Of a DNA stretch of 64,000 bases, positions 51,555-59,901 are shown piece by piece. The notes under the pieces were generated by a model. That model was not told where the DNA came from. It worked only from the letters and a program-made list of their open reading frames with translations, and ran no database searches. The translations under genes and the position numbers were made by a program. Where the stretch lies: contig JAWLDA010000017.1 of NCBI GenBank assembly GCA_041686855.1, positions 24,061 through 88,060 of the forward strand. Direction: 5' to 3'. Positions within the stretch are counted from its first letter, which is position 1, and each line of letters starts with the position of its first letter. Source of the DNA: JAWLDA01 sp041686855. GTDB taxonomy: Bacteria; Bacillota; Limnochordia; DTU080; RSA5.

Positions 51555-51583
51555 TTTACAGGAGAATTCAATCGCGTTATAAT
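51555..51583 (+). promoter_or_regulatory. Promoter of the HtrA protease gene
   Basis: TTTACA (51555-51560) and TATAAT (51578-51583) are 17 nt apart, a near-consensus sigma-A promoter; AGGAGGT at 51594-51600 is the ribosome-binding site, nine bases before the ATG. Confidence 0.8.
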
Positions 51584-51609
51584 GTTTGCAGTTAGGAGGT
51601 TGAGCTACC

Positions 51610-52812
51610 ATGCGAGAACGACTTAAACGCTTCATCCCCATTCTCCTCGTCGCGCTGTTGGCCTTCGGAGCCGGGACGATGGCGATGAACAACACCACGT
51701 CCGGTTCGGCGGGAGATGAACGCGCCTCCGCAACCGCCTTTGCGGCCCCGTCGGTCACGGGTGACCCCTACCTGATCGCAGAGATTGCAGAGCGCGTCAC
51801 GCCGGGTGTTGTCTACATCGAAGTGACCCACCCCGTGCGCGAGAGCAACCGGCGCAATCCGATGAGCGACCCGTTCTTCCGCGACTTCTTCTGGCCGTTT
51901 AATCCATGGCCCGATCAGCAACGGCCTCAGACCTCGCGCGGCACGGGCTTTCTCATCGATGACGAAGGTCACATTCTCACCAATCAGCACGTCGTCGGCG
52001 ACCCCGGCGCCGGGCAGAGCATCAAGGTGAAGATCGACACGGGCGACTTTAAGGGCGAAGTGGAGGCCGAGCTTCTCGGAGCCGATTACCAGCTCGACCT
52101 TGCGGTCCTCAAGATCGAAAAGCCCGAAGAGCTCGAGGCTCTCCCTGCGATTCCGTTAGGTGACTCCGAGGCGAGTCGGCCCGGCGAATGGGTGATCGCC
52201 ATCGGGAATCCGTACGGCGAGCAGTTTGAGCACACCGTCACGGTCGGCGTCCTCTCCGCCACGGGGCGCAAGATTGAGATCTTCGACCGTGAACGCAACC
52301 AGGTGAAAGAGTACACCAACCTGATGCAGACCGACGCCGCCATCAACCCGGGTAACTCCGGAGGTCCGTTGCTCAACATTCGCGGCGAAGTGATTGGTAT
52401 CAACACAGCGGTGAACGCACAGGCTCAGGGTATCGGTTTTGCCATCCCGATCAACACCGCGCTCGAGGTGAAAGATCAGTTAATCACCGAAGGGAAGGTC
52501 GTGCGGGAAGCCGGCCCGTTCCTAGGTGTCGAGCTCTCGCCGATTGACGAGCGTATTGCGCAGGCGTTGGGTGTACCCGAAGCGAGTGGCGCCGTGATCG
52601 TGGGCGTCGTTCCAGGCAGCGCTGCAGAACAGGCCGGCTTGCGGGTGTACGACGTGATTCAACGTTTCGATGATGTCGAAATCGATAGCCCCGACACGCT
52701 CATCGAAACGATCGGCGCTAAAAAGCCGGGCGACGAAGCCCTCGTGCTCGTTTGGCGTCAAGGTCGTAAGATCCCGATCCCGATCGTCCTGGGCGAACGT
52801 CCGCAAAACTAA
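51610..52812 (+). CDS. HtrA/DegP-family serine protease with PDZ domain
   Basis: The 400-residue protein is a membrane-anchored or periplasmic quality-control protease. An N-terminal hydrophobic segment (FIPILLVALLAFGAGTMAM) serves as anchor or signal. The trypsin-like triad is His in LTNQHVVGD, Asp in YQLDLAVLKI and Ser in INPGNSGGPLL. One PDZ domain follows (PFLGVELSPIDERIAQALGVPEASGAVIVGVVPGSAAEQAGL to the end). An aromatic- and Pro-rich LA-loop segment (FFRDFFWPFNPWPDQQ) lies before the His. Strong own promoter and terminator, so it is monocistronic. Confidence 0.95.
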   Translation: MRERLKRFIPILLVALLAFGAGTMAMNNTTSGSAGDERASATAFAAPSVTGDPYLIAEIAERVTPGVVYIEVTHPVRESNRRNPMSDPFFRDFFWPFNPWPDQQRPQTSRGTGFLIDDEGHILTNQHVVGDPGAGQSIKVKIDTGDFKGEVEAELLGADYQLDLAVLKIEKPEELEALPAIPLGDSEASRPGEWVIAIGNPYGEQFEHTVTVGVLSATGRKIEIFDRERNQVKEYTNLMQTDAAINPGNSGGPLLNIRGEVIGINTAVNAQAQGIGFAIPINTALEVKDQLITEGKVVREAGPFLGVELSPIDERIAQALGVPEASGAVIVGVVPGSAAEQAGLRVYDVIQRFDDVEIDSPDTLIETIGAKKPGDEALVLVWRQGRKIPIPIVLGERPQN

Positions 52813-52896
52813 TCACCGGTCGATCCACATCGGTTCTACGGTCTCCACAAACGTTAGTCTGTACAAACGTCACAGTACAAACGTCAGCACAAAAGG

Positions 52897-52945
52897 AAAC
52901 CGGGTAGGTTCGGAATGTACAGCGTCCGAGCCTACCCGGTTTTTC
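52897..52945 (+). terminator. Rho-independent terminator of the HtrA gene
   Basis: A 12-bp stem AAACCGGGTAGG / CCTACCCGGTTT with an inner TCGGA/TCCGA stem is followed by a run of T. On the opposite strand the stem is followed by TTTCCTTTTG-like sequence, so it may also stop the folB transcript. Confidence 0.9.
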
Positions 52946-52989
52946 AATTTCATTTAGGCGTTCAATAGGTGTTTAACGTTACGTGTTGA

Positions 52990-53379
52990 CTAGACGAGTG
53001 CGTGACCTGACCGTAGGTCCTCCGGAGTCCTTTCGATCTCAACCTCCACACCGCCCGTGATGCCACCGATCGGAACGTGAGGCTTGCGCACGCGCACGAC
53101 GACACGCTTCAACTCATACGCCGTGAGCAATTGATCAGCAATCGCACCGGCCAACCCTTCGATGAGGTGGAACTCTTGGTCCTCTGCCAACTCCTTGACG
53201 ATTGTGTAGACGTCGACGTAGTTGACCGTGAGATCAATGTCATCCGCCCGGGCAATTGTGTGCAGGTCGAGGTGGAGCTCGACGTCCACCTCGAAACGCT
53301 GCCCTAGCTCCCGTTCGGCGTCGAAGACGCCGTGGTAGCCGTAGAAGACCATATCCTTAACAAGAATGCGGTCCGCCAT
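52990..53379 (-). CDS. folB: Dihydroneopterin aldolase FolB
   Basis: The 129-residue enzyme converts 7,8-dihydroneopterin to 6-hydroxymethyl-dihydropterin in folate synthesis. Conserved features are FYGYHGVFDAERELGQRFEVDVEL with the catalytic Glu, TVNYVDVYTIVKE, LIEGLAGAIAD, and the Lys in RVRKPHVPIGG. It starts two bases after the ftsH stop, so it is co-transcribed with ftsH, as in many Bacillota where folate genes follow ftsH. No folP or folK is seen here. Confidence 0.96.
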   Translation of the reverse strand: MADRILVKDMVFYGYHGVFDAERELGQRFEVDVELHLDLHTIARADDIDLTVNYVDVYTIVKELAEDQEFHLIEGLAGAIADQLLTAYELKRVVVRVRKPHVPIGGITGGVEVEIERTPEDLRSGHALV

Positions 53380-53381
53380 CG

Positions 53382-55340
53382 TCAGTCTAGCTCCATTGCA
53401 GGTTTAGGAGTTTGTCCCTTGGAGACGCCCTCTTTCTTGGGCATCGAGCTGCTGCGTGCCTCGTCGGACTCACCGGACGTTCCGGTTTCGCGGGCGTCCG
53501 TCTTCTGAGCGGCCTTCTCCGCCTCGATGACGGCCAACTCCTCCCCTTGCATCAAGCGCTCAAACACATCGCGATTGAGTGTCTCTTTCTCTTTAAGGGC
53601 CTCTGAGACCAGATCCACCTTATCCCAGTGCTCTTTAAGAATAGCGTACACTCGGTCGTACGCGTCCTCGACAAGGGCTCGCACCTCTTCGTCGATATCG
53701 GCCGCAACCTCCTCAGAGTAGTTGCGGCCTTGCCCAATGTCGCGGCCGAGGAAGACGTGATCCTCCTCGTGGCGCCCGAATGTGATCGGACCCAAGCGCT
53801 CACTCATCCCCCACTCGGTCACCATTTTTCGAGCGATCTTGGTGACGCGTTCGAGGTCGTTCTGCGCACCCGTGGTGATCTCGTCTTTATTGTACTTGAT
53901 CTCCTCGGCTGCTCTGCCACCGAGAGCGTATGCGATCATATCTTTGAGCTCTGCCATACTCTGAACTGCTCGCTCCACTTCAGGGAGCGTCATGGTGTAC
54001 CCGCCGGCCATGCCCCGACCCACGATCGTCACCTTGTGAACAGGGTCGCAGTGCGGCAAGTAGTACGCTGCAACGGCGTGGCCCACTTCGTGGTAGGCAA
54101 ATACCTCTTTGTCCTTTTCGGTGATGCGACGGCGCTTGCGCTCCGGACCCATCAGCACCCGATCGATCGCCTCTTCGCACTCGTCCATCGTGATCACACG
54201 CTTACCGCGGCGGGCAGAGAGAATAGCGGCCTCGTTCATAAGGTTCTCAAGATCCGCCCCGGAGAAGCCAGGTGTCCGGCGAGCCAGCACCTTGAGGTCG
54301 ACCGAATCGTGCAGCGGCTTGTTGCGGGCGTGAATGCGCAGGATGGCCTCGCGGCCTTCCAAATCGGCGCGATCGACGATCACCTTGCGGTCGAAACGGC
54401 CCGGTCGAAGCAGCGCCGGATCCAACACGTCGGCCCGGTTGGTGGCCGCGACGATGATGATCCCGCTGTTGGACTCAAACCCGTCCATCTCCACCAACAG
54501 TTGGTTAAGCGTCTGCTCACGCTCGTCGTGTCCGCCACCCAGCCCTGCGCCTCTCTGGCGGCCAACCGCGTCGAGCTCGTCGATGAAGACGATACACGGG
54601 CTGTTCTTTTTAGCCGTGTCAAACAAGTCTCGCACTCGGGATGCGCCGACACCGACAAACATCTCGACAAAGTCCGAGCCTGAGATACTAAAGAACGGCA
54701 CCCCTGCCTCACCGGCCACTGCTCGAGCCAGGAGGGTCTTACCGGTGCCCGGCGGCCCGATCAAGAGGACGCCTTTGGGAATCTTCGCACCGAGCTCTAC
54801 AAACTTTTTGGGGTGTTTGAGAAACTCGACAATCTCGACGAGCTCTTGCTTAGACTCGTCGAGCCCGGCGACGTCGGAGAAGCGCACCTTGGTCTTCTCC
54901 TCGGTGTGCAACTTCGCGCGGCTCTTTCCAAAGGACATCGCACGGTTGCTGCCGCCCTGCATCTGATTGAGAATGAAAAGCCAGATTCCAACAAAGATGA
55001 CCAGTGTGATAATGTTGGGCAGAAGGGCCACCCACCACGGAGGCGGTGGAGTCTTCTCCGCCTGGACCTCTACGCCACGTTCGATAAGGCTGTCGGCCAG
55101 GTTGGTCGTGCCCGCGGGAATGATCGAGCGAAACTGAGTCCCATCGACGAGTTCCCCTCGGATCTCCTGATCTCCGATCATTCGCACTTTAGCGACGCGG
55201 CCTTGGTCGACCCACTGGTTAAACTCGCTGTAACCAATCTCTTGGGTCGTCTCGGGTTCCGACGCGATGTTGGTCACTACGGTCACCGCCAAAATGGCGA
55301 TGAGTAGGTAGAGGCTGATTCCTCGTAAGAATCGATTCAA
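53382..55340 (-). CDS. ftsH: ATP-dependent zinc metalloprotease FtsH
   Basis: The 652-residue membrane AAA+ protease degrades misfolded membrane and short-lived regulatory proteins. Two TM segments (LYLLIAILAVTVV and LLPNIITLVIFVGIWLFIL) flank the periplasmic domain; Walker A is GPPGTGKT, Walker B CIVFIDELDAVG, arginine finger region LLRPGRFDRKV, and the zinc site HEVGH. The C-terminal tail is hydrophilic and Ser/Lys-rich. The TTG at 55340 is the best start because AGGAGG lies ten bases upstream; an open frame to 55370 (GTG) would place the ribosome-binding site inside the gene. Own promoter at 55518-55547. Confidence 0.97.
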   Translation of the reverse strand: MNRFLRGISLYLLIAILAVTVVTNIASEPETTQEIGYSEFNQWVDQGRVAKVRMIGDQEIRGELVDGTQFRSIIPAGTTNLADSLIERGVEVQAEKTPPPPWWVALLPNIITLVIFVGIWLFILNQMQGGSNRAMSFGKSRAKLHTEEKTKVRFSDVAGLDESKQELVEIVEFLKHPKKFVELGAKIPKGVLLIGPPGTGKTLLARAVAGEAGVPFFSISGSDFVEMFVGVGASRVRDLFDTAKKNSPCIVFIDELDAVGRQRGAGLGGGHDEREQTLNQLLVEMDGFESNSGIIIVAATNRADVLDPALLRPGRFDRKVIVDRADLEGREAILRIHARNKPLHDSVDLKVLARRTPGFSGADLENLMNEAAILSARRGKRVITMDECEEAIDRVLMGPERKRRRITEKDKEVFAYHEVGHAVAAYYLPHCDPVHKVTIVGRGMAGGYTMTLPEVERAVQSMAELKDMIAYALGGRAAEEIKYNKDEITTGAQNDLERVTKIARKMVTEWGMSERLGPITFGRHEEDHVFLGRDIGQGRNYSEEVAADIDEEVRALVEDAYDRVYAILKEHWDKVDLVSEALKEKETLNRDVFERLMQGEELAVIEAEKAAQKTDARETGTSGESDEARSSSMPKKEGVSKGQTPKPAMELD

Positions 55341-55517
55341 AAAAACGCGGCCTCCTCTCAAGGATTGCACCTGTATCCGCTGTCGGCCGCTGGGAATCTC
55401 GACATGCCACCGACAAAAATAAAGCGGGCCATAGAGCTGAAGCGTCTTCGGCCCCCCGGCACACGCAAACTAACAACATCGTAAAAACGGTGATAATGGC
55501 TCTATGGTTGTCGTGCT

Positions 55518-55547
55518 ATTATACCACAGGCGTTCATTCAAAGACAA
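55518..55547 (-). promoter_or_regulatory. Promoter of ftsH-folB
   Basis: On the minus strand TTGTCT (55542-55547) and TATAAT (55518-55523) are 18 nt apart. The -35 box lies within the last codons of tilS. Confidence 0.6.
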
Positions 55548-57009
55548 CGTTCAACACCGCCTTTAAACGCACAAGGCGTCGACTCTTGGCCGTCACCTGC
55601 GCACGCTCGTCTAACGCGTGGCCGACGACCCACACGATTCCGTGTCGGTCGCATACGATTGGAATCTTTCCCCGATCCCACCGAGGCACCTTTGCATCGA
55701 TCATCAACTCTTTTATCTTTTTGCGCCCGCCGAGCCCGAGGGGGCGCATCGCATCGCCGGGCCGGCGCGCCCGTACGGTGAGCGGCGGTGCAATGGCGTC
55801 CAAATCGAGCACCGCCTCGAACTCATCGCGTGCGAAGGCCGACGTACCGATATCCGAACCCTCGTCAGGCGCCTCTACGACAGCTGACAGCAAAATTTGG
55901 GCCCAAGGGAGGTACAGCTCACCACTCGAGGCATCTCGGGGCAACAGTGTCAGCGCCTCCGGCGGAGGCGCATCCTGTGCGCTCCCCGGGCAGGTCTCCA
56001 GGGGATTCCCCAGGGGGAGCACCATCAACTTTTCGTACTCCCGAATGGCGCCAACCATCGCAGCGCCCCGCCATTCAGCGGTGCCACGTGTCGACTCGAG
56101 GAGGCGCAGCACCGCTTCGACATGCTCAAACGCTGGTGCGTAGGCGCTGTCCGAAGCGATGACGCGACACAGCGCCGTTCGAATAACCCTTCGTCGCAAC
56201 GCGAGGGAGAGCGCGCGCAGCTCGCCGACATCGAATGCGAGGCCCGTCCGTCCTCCGCTGCGCGCCGGGCGTGCCAGGCGTTGCAACTCCGACTCCGCAC
56301 TCGCATTGAGGTGCGCCTCGTCGGCCCGTAATATCTCTGCTGTGCGCGCGAGCGCCTCCTCGATGCGCGGATTAAATTCCGCCATCAACGGCAAGAGGGT
56401 GTGCCGGACTCGATTGCGCAGGTAGATGTCGGATTGGTTGGACGGATCCTCAAACCAGGGGAGTTCGTTCGCTTGACAGTAACGTACCGTCTCGGACCGG
56501 GTTACATCGAGTAAAGGGCGGACGACGAATCCATTTTGGTACGGCATCCCCGCCAGACCCGCCGTACCCGCGCCTCTGAGAAGTTGTAACATAAGGGTCT
56601 CCGCCTGATCGCTACGGGTATGCCCCACCGCGATGCGGTCGGCGCCGCGCCTGCGGGCCACAGTGCGTAGCGCTTCATAACGCAGCTCTCGTGCCACTTC
56701 TTGCACGGAGCCACCACTCGCCTCGAGGCGAGCGGGAACGTCGACCCGAACGACGTCGAAGTCGGCCCCGACCGAGTGCGCCACCGACTCTACCACCTTA
56801 CGCTCGGCTTGAGTCTCCCGCCGAAGTCCGTGATCCACGTAGACGGCGGTGCACTTGAGATCGAGACCTGTGCATGGGCCGGCCAACAGGTGCAGCAAGC
56901 ACGTCGAATCCGCTCCACCCGAGCAGCCTACCACGATGCGTGCTCCGGGCGCCAAAAGGTTGTGCCGGCGAATGGTCTCCATTGCAGTTTCCGCGGTCCC
57001 ATGTGACAT
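55534..57009 (-). CDS. tilS: tRNA(Ile)-lysidine synthase TilS
   Basis: The 491-residue enzyme modifies C34 of tRNA-Ile(CAU) to lysidine, allowing AUA decoding. The PP-loop SGGADST is in GARIVVGCSGGADSTCLLHLL; AVGHTRSDQAETLMLQLLRGAG and VRPLLDVTRSETVRYC are diagnostic, and the C-terminal TilS domain with LTVRARRPGDAMRPLGLGGRKKIKELMIDAKVPRWDR is present. The start is not certain: ATG at 57009 lacks a good ribosome-binding site, and the frame continues to 57075. The order spoIIE-tilS-ftsH matches that of Bacillus except that hpt between tilS and ftsH is missing. Confidence 0.95.
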   Translation of the reverse strand: MSHGTAETAMETIRRHNLLAPGARIVVGCSGGADSTCLLHLLAGPCTGLDLKCTAVYVDHGLRRETQAERKVVESVAHSVGADFDVVRVDVPARLEASGGSVQEVARELRYEALRTVARRRGADRIAVGHTRSDQAETLMLQLLRGAGTAGLAGMPYQNGFVVRPLLDVTRSETVRYCQANELPWFEDPSNQSDIYLRNRVRHTLLPLMAEFNPRIEEALARTAEILRADEAHLNASAESELQRLARPARSGGRTGLAFDVGELRALSLALRRRVIRTALCRVIASDSAYAPAFEHVEAVLRLLESTRGTAEWRGAAMVGAIREYEKLMVLPLGNPLETCPGSAQDAPPPEALTLLPRDASSGELYLPWAQILLSAVVEAPDEGSDIGTSAFARDEFEAVLDLDAIAPPLTVRARRPGDAMRPLGLGGRKKIKELMIDAKVPRWDRGKIPIVCDRHGIVWVVGHALDERAQVTAKSRRLVRLKAVLNVVFE

Positions 57010-57117
57010 GATGGAGAGGTTCGGGGACGTCGTCGTCCACTCCTTGTGGGTGCGCCTTATTAACCCGGGACGCACCTTCCTCCCTCATGAGGAGGCTCGG
57101 GGTGAGGATGCCAAGGC

Positions 57118-59613
57118 TCACCCGGTTCGACTCGTCGCATCCGCGTACTCATCAACACTCAACCAGTCCGTCTCGTCGGCGCGCGCCCGACGCTCTTGGA
57201 GGCGGGCGACGATAACGGTCATGTCATCGTCGATCTCCCCTTCAGCCACCTGCTTGGCCCGGTCGACCAATAGGCGAACCAACTCCTTGGGATCCGTGCT
57301 CTCCACGCGACGCAGCAGTCTGGCAATCCACTCCTCTTTATCTGCCCGATCCGGCAGTGCGTCAAGGATGCCGTCGGTCATCATGACTAAAACGTCCCCG
57401 GACGCGAGGGAGCGGGTGTTGGCACGCAGATCTATCTCACTCAGTATACCGATCGGCAGCGAATCCGATCGCACGATTTCCACGTCTCGCTCTCGTTTGA
57501 TGAAAGTGGGCGCCGAGCCCACCTTGAGGAATTCCAACTCGCCCGAGAACTCATCGATGACGGCCAAGTCGAGTGTTGCAAACATCTCTTCAGTGGAGCG
57601 CAAGAGAAGTACCGAATTTATCGTCCGTACAGCGAAACTGCGATCAAATCCCGCCCGCATCATCTTCTCCAGCATGCCGACGGTCGCTCGGCTCTCGGTG
57701 GATGCTCTATCGCCGGAGCCCATACCGTCGCTGAGCATTAGCGCCGTCTTCCCCCCTCCCAGTTGAACGTGAGAGCACGTATCTCCTGATAAACTCCCCC
57801 CTCCTTTCGCCAATCGGGCGATCTTCACGTCGAGCTCAAAGGGGTGCTCCGGCGCCAAACGGACCCGGCACGTCTCTTCGAGGCCGGATCGACACTGCAG
57901 CTCACAGGTGTACGCTTCGTTAGTCACCCGCTCAATCGCGGCGAGCAACGTGACGGCACACTCGCCGTAACCGTCACACTCCCCAGCGTACTCCACCTCG
58001 ATCTCCGGATGCTCGCCGTGCTCCGAGACCGTAAGGTGGCGGACGTCGATGCGCCGGAGGGCGAACTCCTCCCATACCCGTTCCTCCAGCGCCTCGGCGC
58101 GGCTCGATTCGAGGCTGATTTGATCAGCGACGCGCTCCACGAGCTCCGCTGCCCCTTTGAGCTGGTAGGGAACAATGTCCATCGCCTGCTCTCTCTCGAG
58201 ATGCCAGTTGCCCCCTGCATTCGACTCCATCGAATCGTTGATGGCCGCCACAAACTCGTCATGAGCAATGCAACGCTCCCTCATCCCTTGCGGCAAGTCG
58301 TCGACCGTTGCGCGCCCCTTGCGCTCCGCTACCGCGATGAGATCGACCGTCTCCCAAAACGAGTTATAAAAACTCCGCTCCCAGCACTCCTTAAACTGGG
58401 GGCACGACTGGCATCGTCGGGTCCAGGTGTCCTGCACAATGGCGTTTACACCTTCCTCAACGCCTTGAGGATCAACGCCCTGGCGCTTGTTGGCATTAAA
58501 GACGTCTGCGAGCTCTGCGAAGACGCTGCTCACCTTTCCGAGACGATCAGAGATTGCAGCGCGCAGCCGCCGCTCACGCAAGAGCTGTAAGGCCCCTGCA
58601 GCGTCCGATCCCGGAATCCCGCGGCGCATTCGTTCGACCCAGCGCCGAGGCACGAGTAAGAGGAGTGCCGCGGCAACTCCTGTATGCCCCGCACCCCACA
58701 GAATTTCGCCGGCACCAGTAGCGTGGATCGCCACCACCATGTGACCCAAGACAAATCCCACAACGGCGCCAAACTTGCCGCTGCGGGCGAAAAGGCCGGC
58801 AAAGAGACCCGATACACCATATAAGCCCATGCCCCCTAGGGGAATCCAACCGGTGAGTGACGTAAGCACACCGATCGTCGTTCCCATAGCTGCGCCGCCC
58901 GCTGCCCCCGCGATCAGGGCAGCCAACAAGATCACCCATCGATTCCACAACTCAGGGAGCAGCACCCACCCCCATTGGACATCCTGTAAACCCAAACCCG
59001 CTACCGCAGTCGTCAAGCCCAGCGCCAGGAGGCTGCTGCGATCGTAGCGGCGCCGCTCAAACCAGTTCGCTGCCGCCGCGGGTGCCAAAATGAGGGCTAC
59101 AATGGCGATCAGCCCTCCCTCTACCGCGACGGAGACGCTGTCAAACCACGACGCTCCATAAAGCCACCCTGGAGCGGCCCGCCCCACCCCGAGCAGAGCC
59201 GTCACAAAGAGGAGGTTGATCACCGCCCGTTTTGCGGTTCGGCGCCGAGACGCCTTCCGCTGCGCTCCCACTGACGCGACGAGGGCGAGGAGCATCGCCC
59301 CTGAAAAGAACGCGACATCCATAGGCGTCATGACCGTGAGGCTGCCCAAAGCAACGCTAAACGCCGCCGCGACGCTGCGCTTGCGACTCCCACTCACCAA
59401 AACGGCCACAAAAAAAGCCGCTCCAAAGGGGTACAACTCCCCGAGAACGGCCGCACGGGCTGCCAGGAACGCCAGTACATTTTGAAACCACAACTCTTTA
59501 GAGAGGAGCAGCGACTGTACGATTTTAAGGAGTGGTTGAGCCCTCCTGGCGCGTCGGGAGCTTCGCGGAATCGGTACGGTTTGGTCTAGGGAGGCGGTGG
59601 CTCGCGGTTGCAT
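57118..59613 (-). CDS. spoIIE: Stage II sporulation protein E (SpoIIE), serine phosphatase
   Basis: The 831-residue protein has about ten transmembrane helices in its first 330 residues, a central region with the Cys motif CQSCPQFKECW typical of SpoIIE, and a C-terminal PP2C-type phosphatase with LMLSDGMGSGDRAS, MMTDGILDAL and DDMTVIVARL for metal binding. In spore formers it dephosphorylates SpoIIAA to activate sigma-F in the forespore. This is strong evidence that the organism or its ancestors sporulate. AAAGGTG lies nine bases before the ATG. The gene precedes tilS by 108 bases, as in many Bacillota. Confidence 0.95.
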   Translation of the reverse strand: MQPRATASLDQTVPIPRSSRRARRAQPLLKIVQSLLLSKELWFQNVLAFLAARAAVLGELYPFGAAFFVAVLVSGSRKRSVAAAFSVALGSLTVMTPMDVAFFSGAMLLALVASVGAQRKASRRRTAKRAVINLLFVTALLGVGRAAPGWLYGASWFDSVSVAVEGGLIAIVALILAPAAAANWFERRRYDRSSLLALGLTTAVAGLGLQDVQWGWVLLPELWNRWVILLAALIAGAAGGAAMGTTIGVLTSLTGWIPLGGMGLYGVSGLFAGLFARSGKFGAVVGFVLGHMVVAIHATGAGEILWGAGHTGVAAALLLLVPRRWVERMRRGIPGSDAAGALQLLRERRLRAAISDRLGKVSSVFAELADVFNANKRQGVDPQGVEEGVNAIVQDTWTRRCQSCPQFKECWERSFYNSFWETVDLIAVAERKGRATVDDLPQGMRERCIAHDEFVAAINDSMESNAGGNWHLEREQAMDIVPYQLKGAAELVERVADQISLESSRAEALEERVWEEFALRRIDVRHLTVSEHGEHPEIEVEYAGECDGYGECAVTLLAAIERVTNEAYTCELQCRSGLEETCRVRLAPEHPFELDVKIARLAKGGGSLSGDTCSHVQLGGGKTALMLSDGMGSGDRASTESRATVGMLEKMMRAGFDRSFAVRTINSVLLLRSTEEMFATLDLAVIDEFSGELEFLKVGSAPTFIKRERDVEIVRSDSLPIGILSEIDLRANTRSLASGDVLVMMTDGILDALPDRADKEEWIARLLRRVESTDPKELVRLLVDRAKQVAEGEIDDDMTVIVARLQERRARADETDWLSVDEYADATSRTG

Positions 59614-59830
59614 TTGTTAAAACACCTTTCATGTCAAAATGCGGGTAAGCCCCAATCTATCAATCGGCTATGCCCGCGCATGTCGATTTGTGCCGGGACC
59701 CGTTCAGGGGTGTTCGAAAGATTCCCCGGTTAATCGATGGCTCGCAAGGCCGCTACAAGCGACGCCACATTCTGACATAGGGGAGGAAAGCTCCCACGAC
59801 CGTCGAACGCTTTACGGAAGTTCATATACA

Positions 59831-59849
59831 AGGCGCGAGGTTCGCGCTT
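59831..59849 (+). other. Hairpin in the acs leader
   Basis: AGGCGCGA-GGT-TCGCGCTT forms an 8-bp stem with one G-T pair, 53 bases before the acs start. A second short stem GGGAG-GAAAG-CTCCC lies at 59783-59797. The 288-base leader may be a structured 5' UTR; I recognise no known riboswitch. Confidence 0.35.
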
Positions 59850-59901
59850 ACGGCCTATCTAACAGGCGGTAAACCAGATCGTCCAAAAGGGAGGTATTGG
59901 T

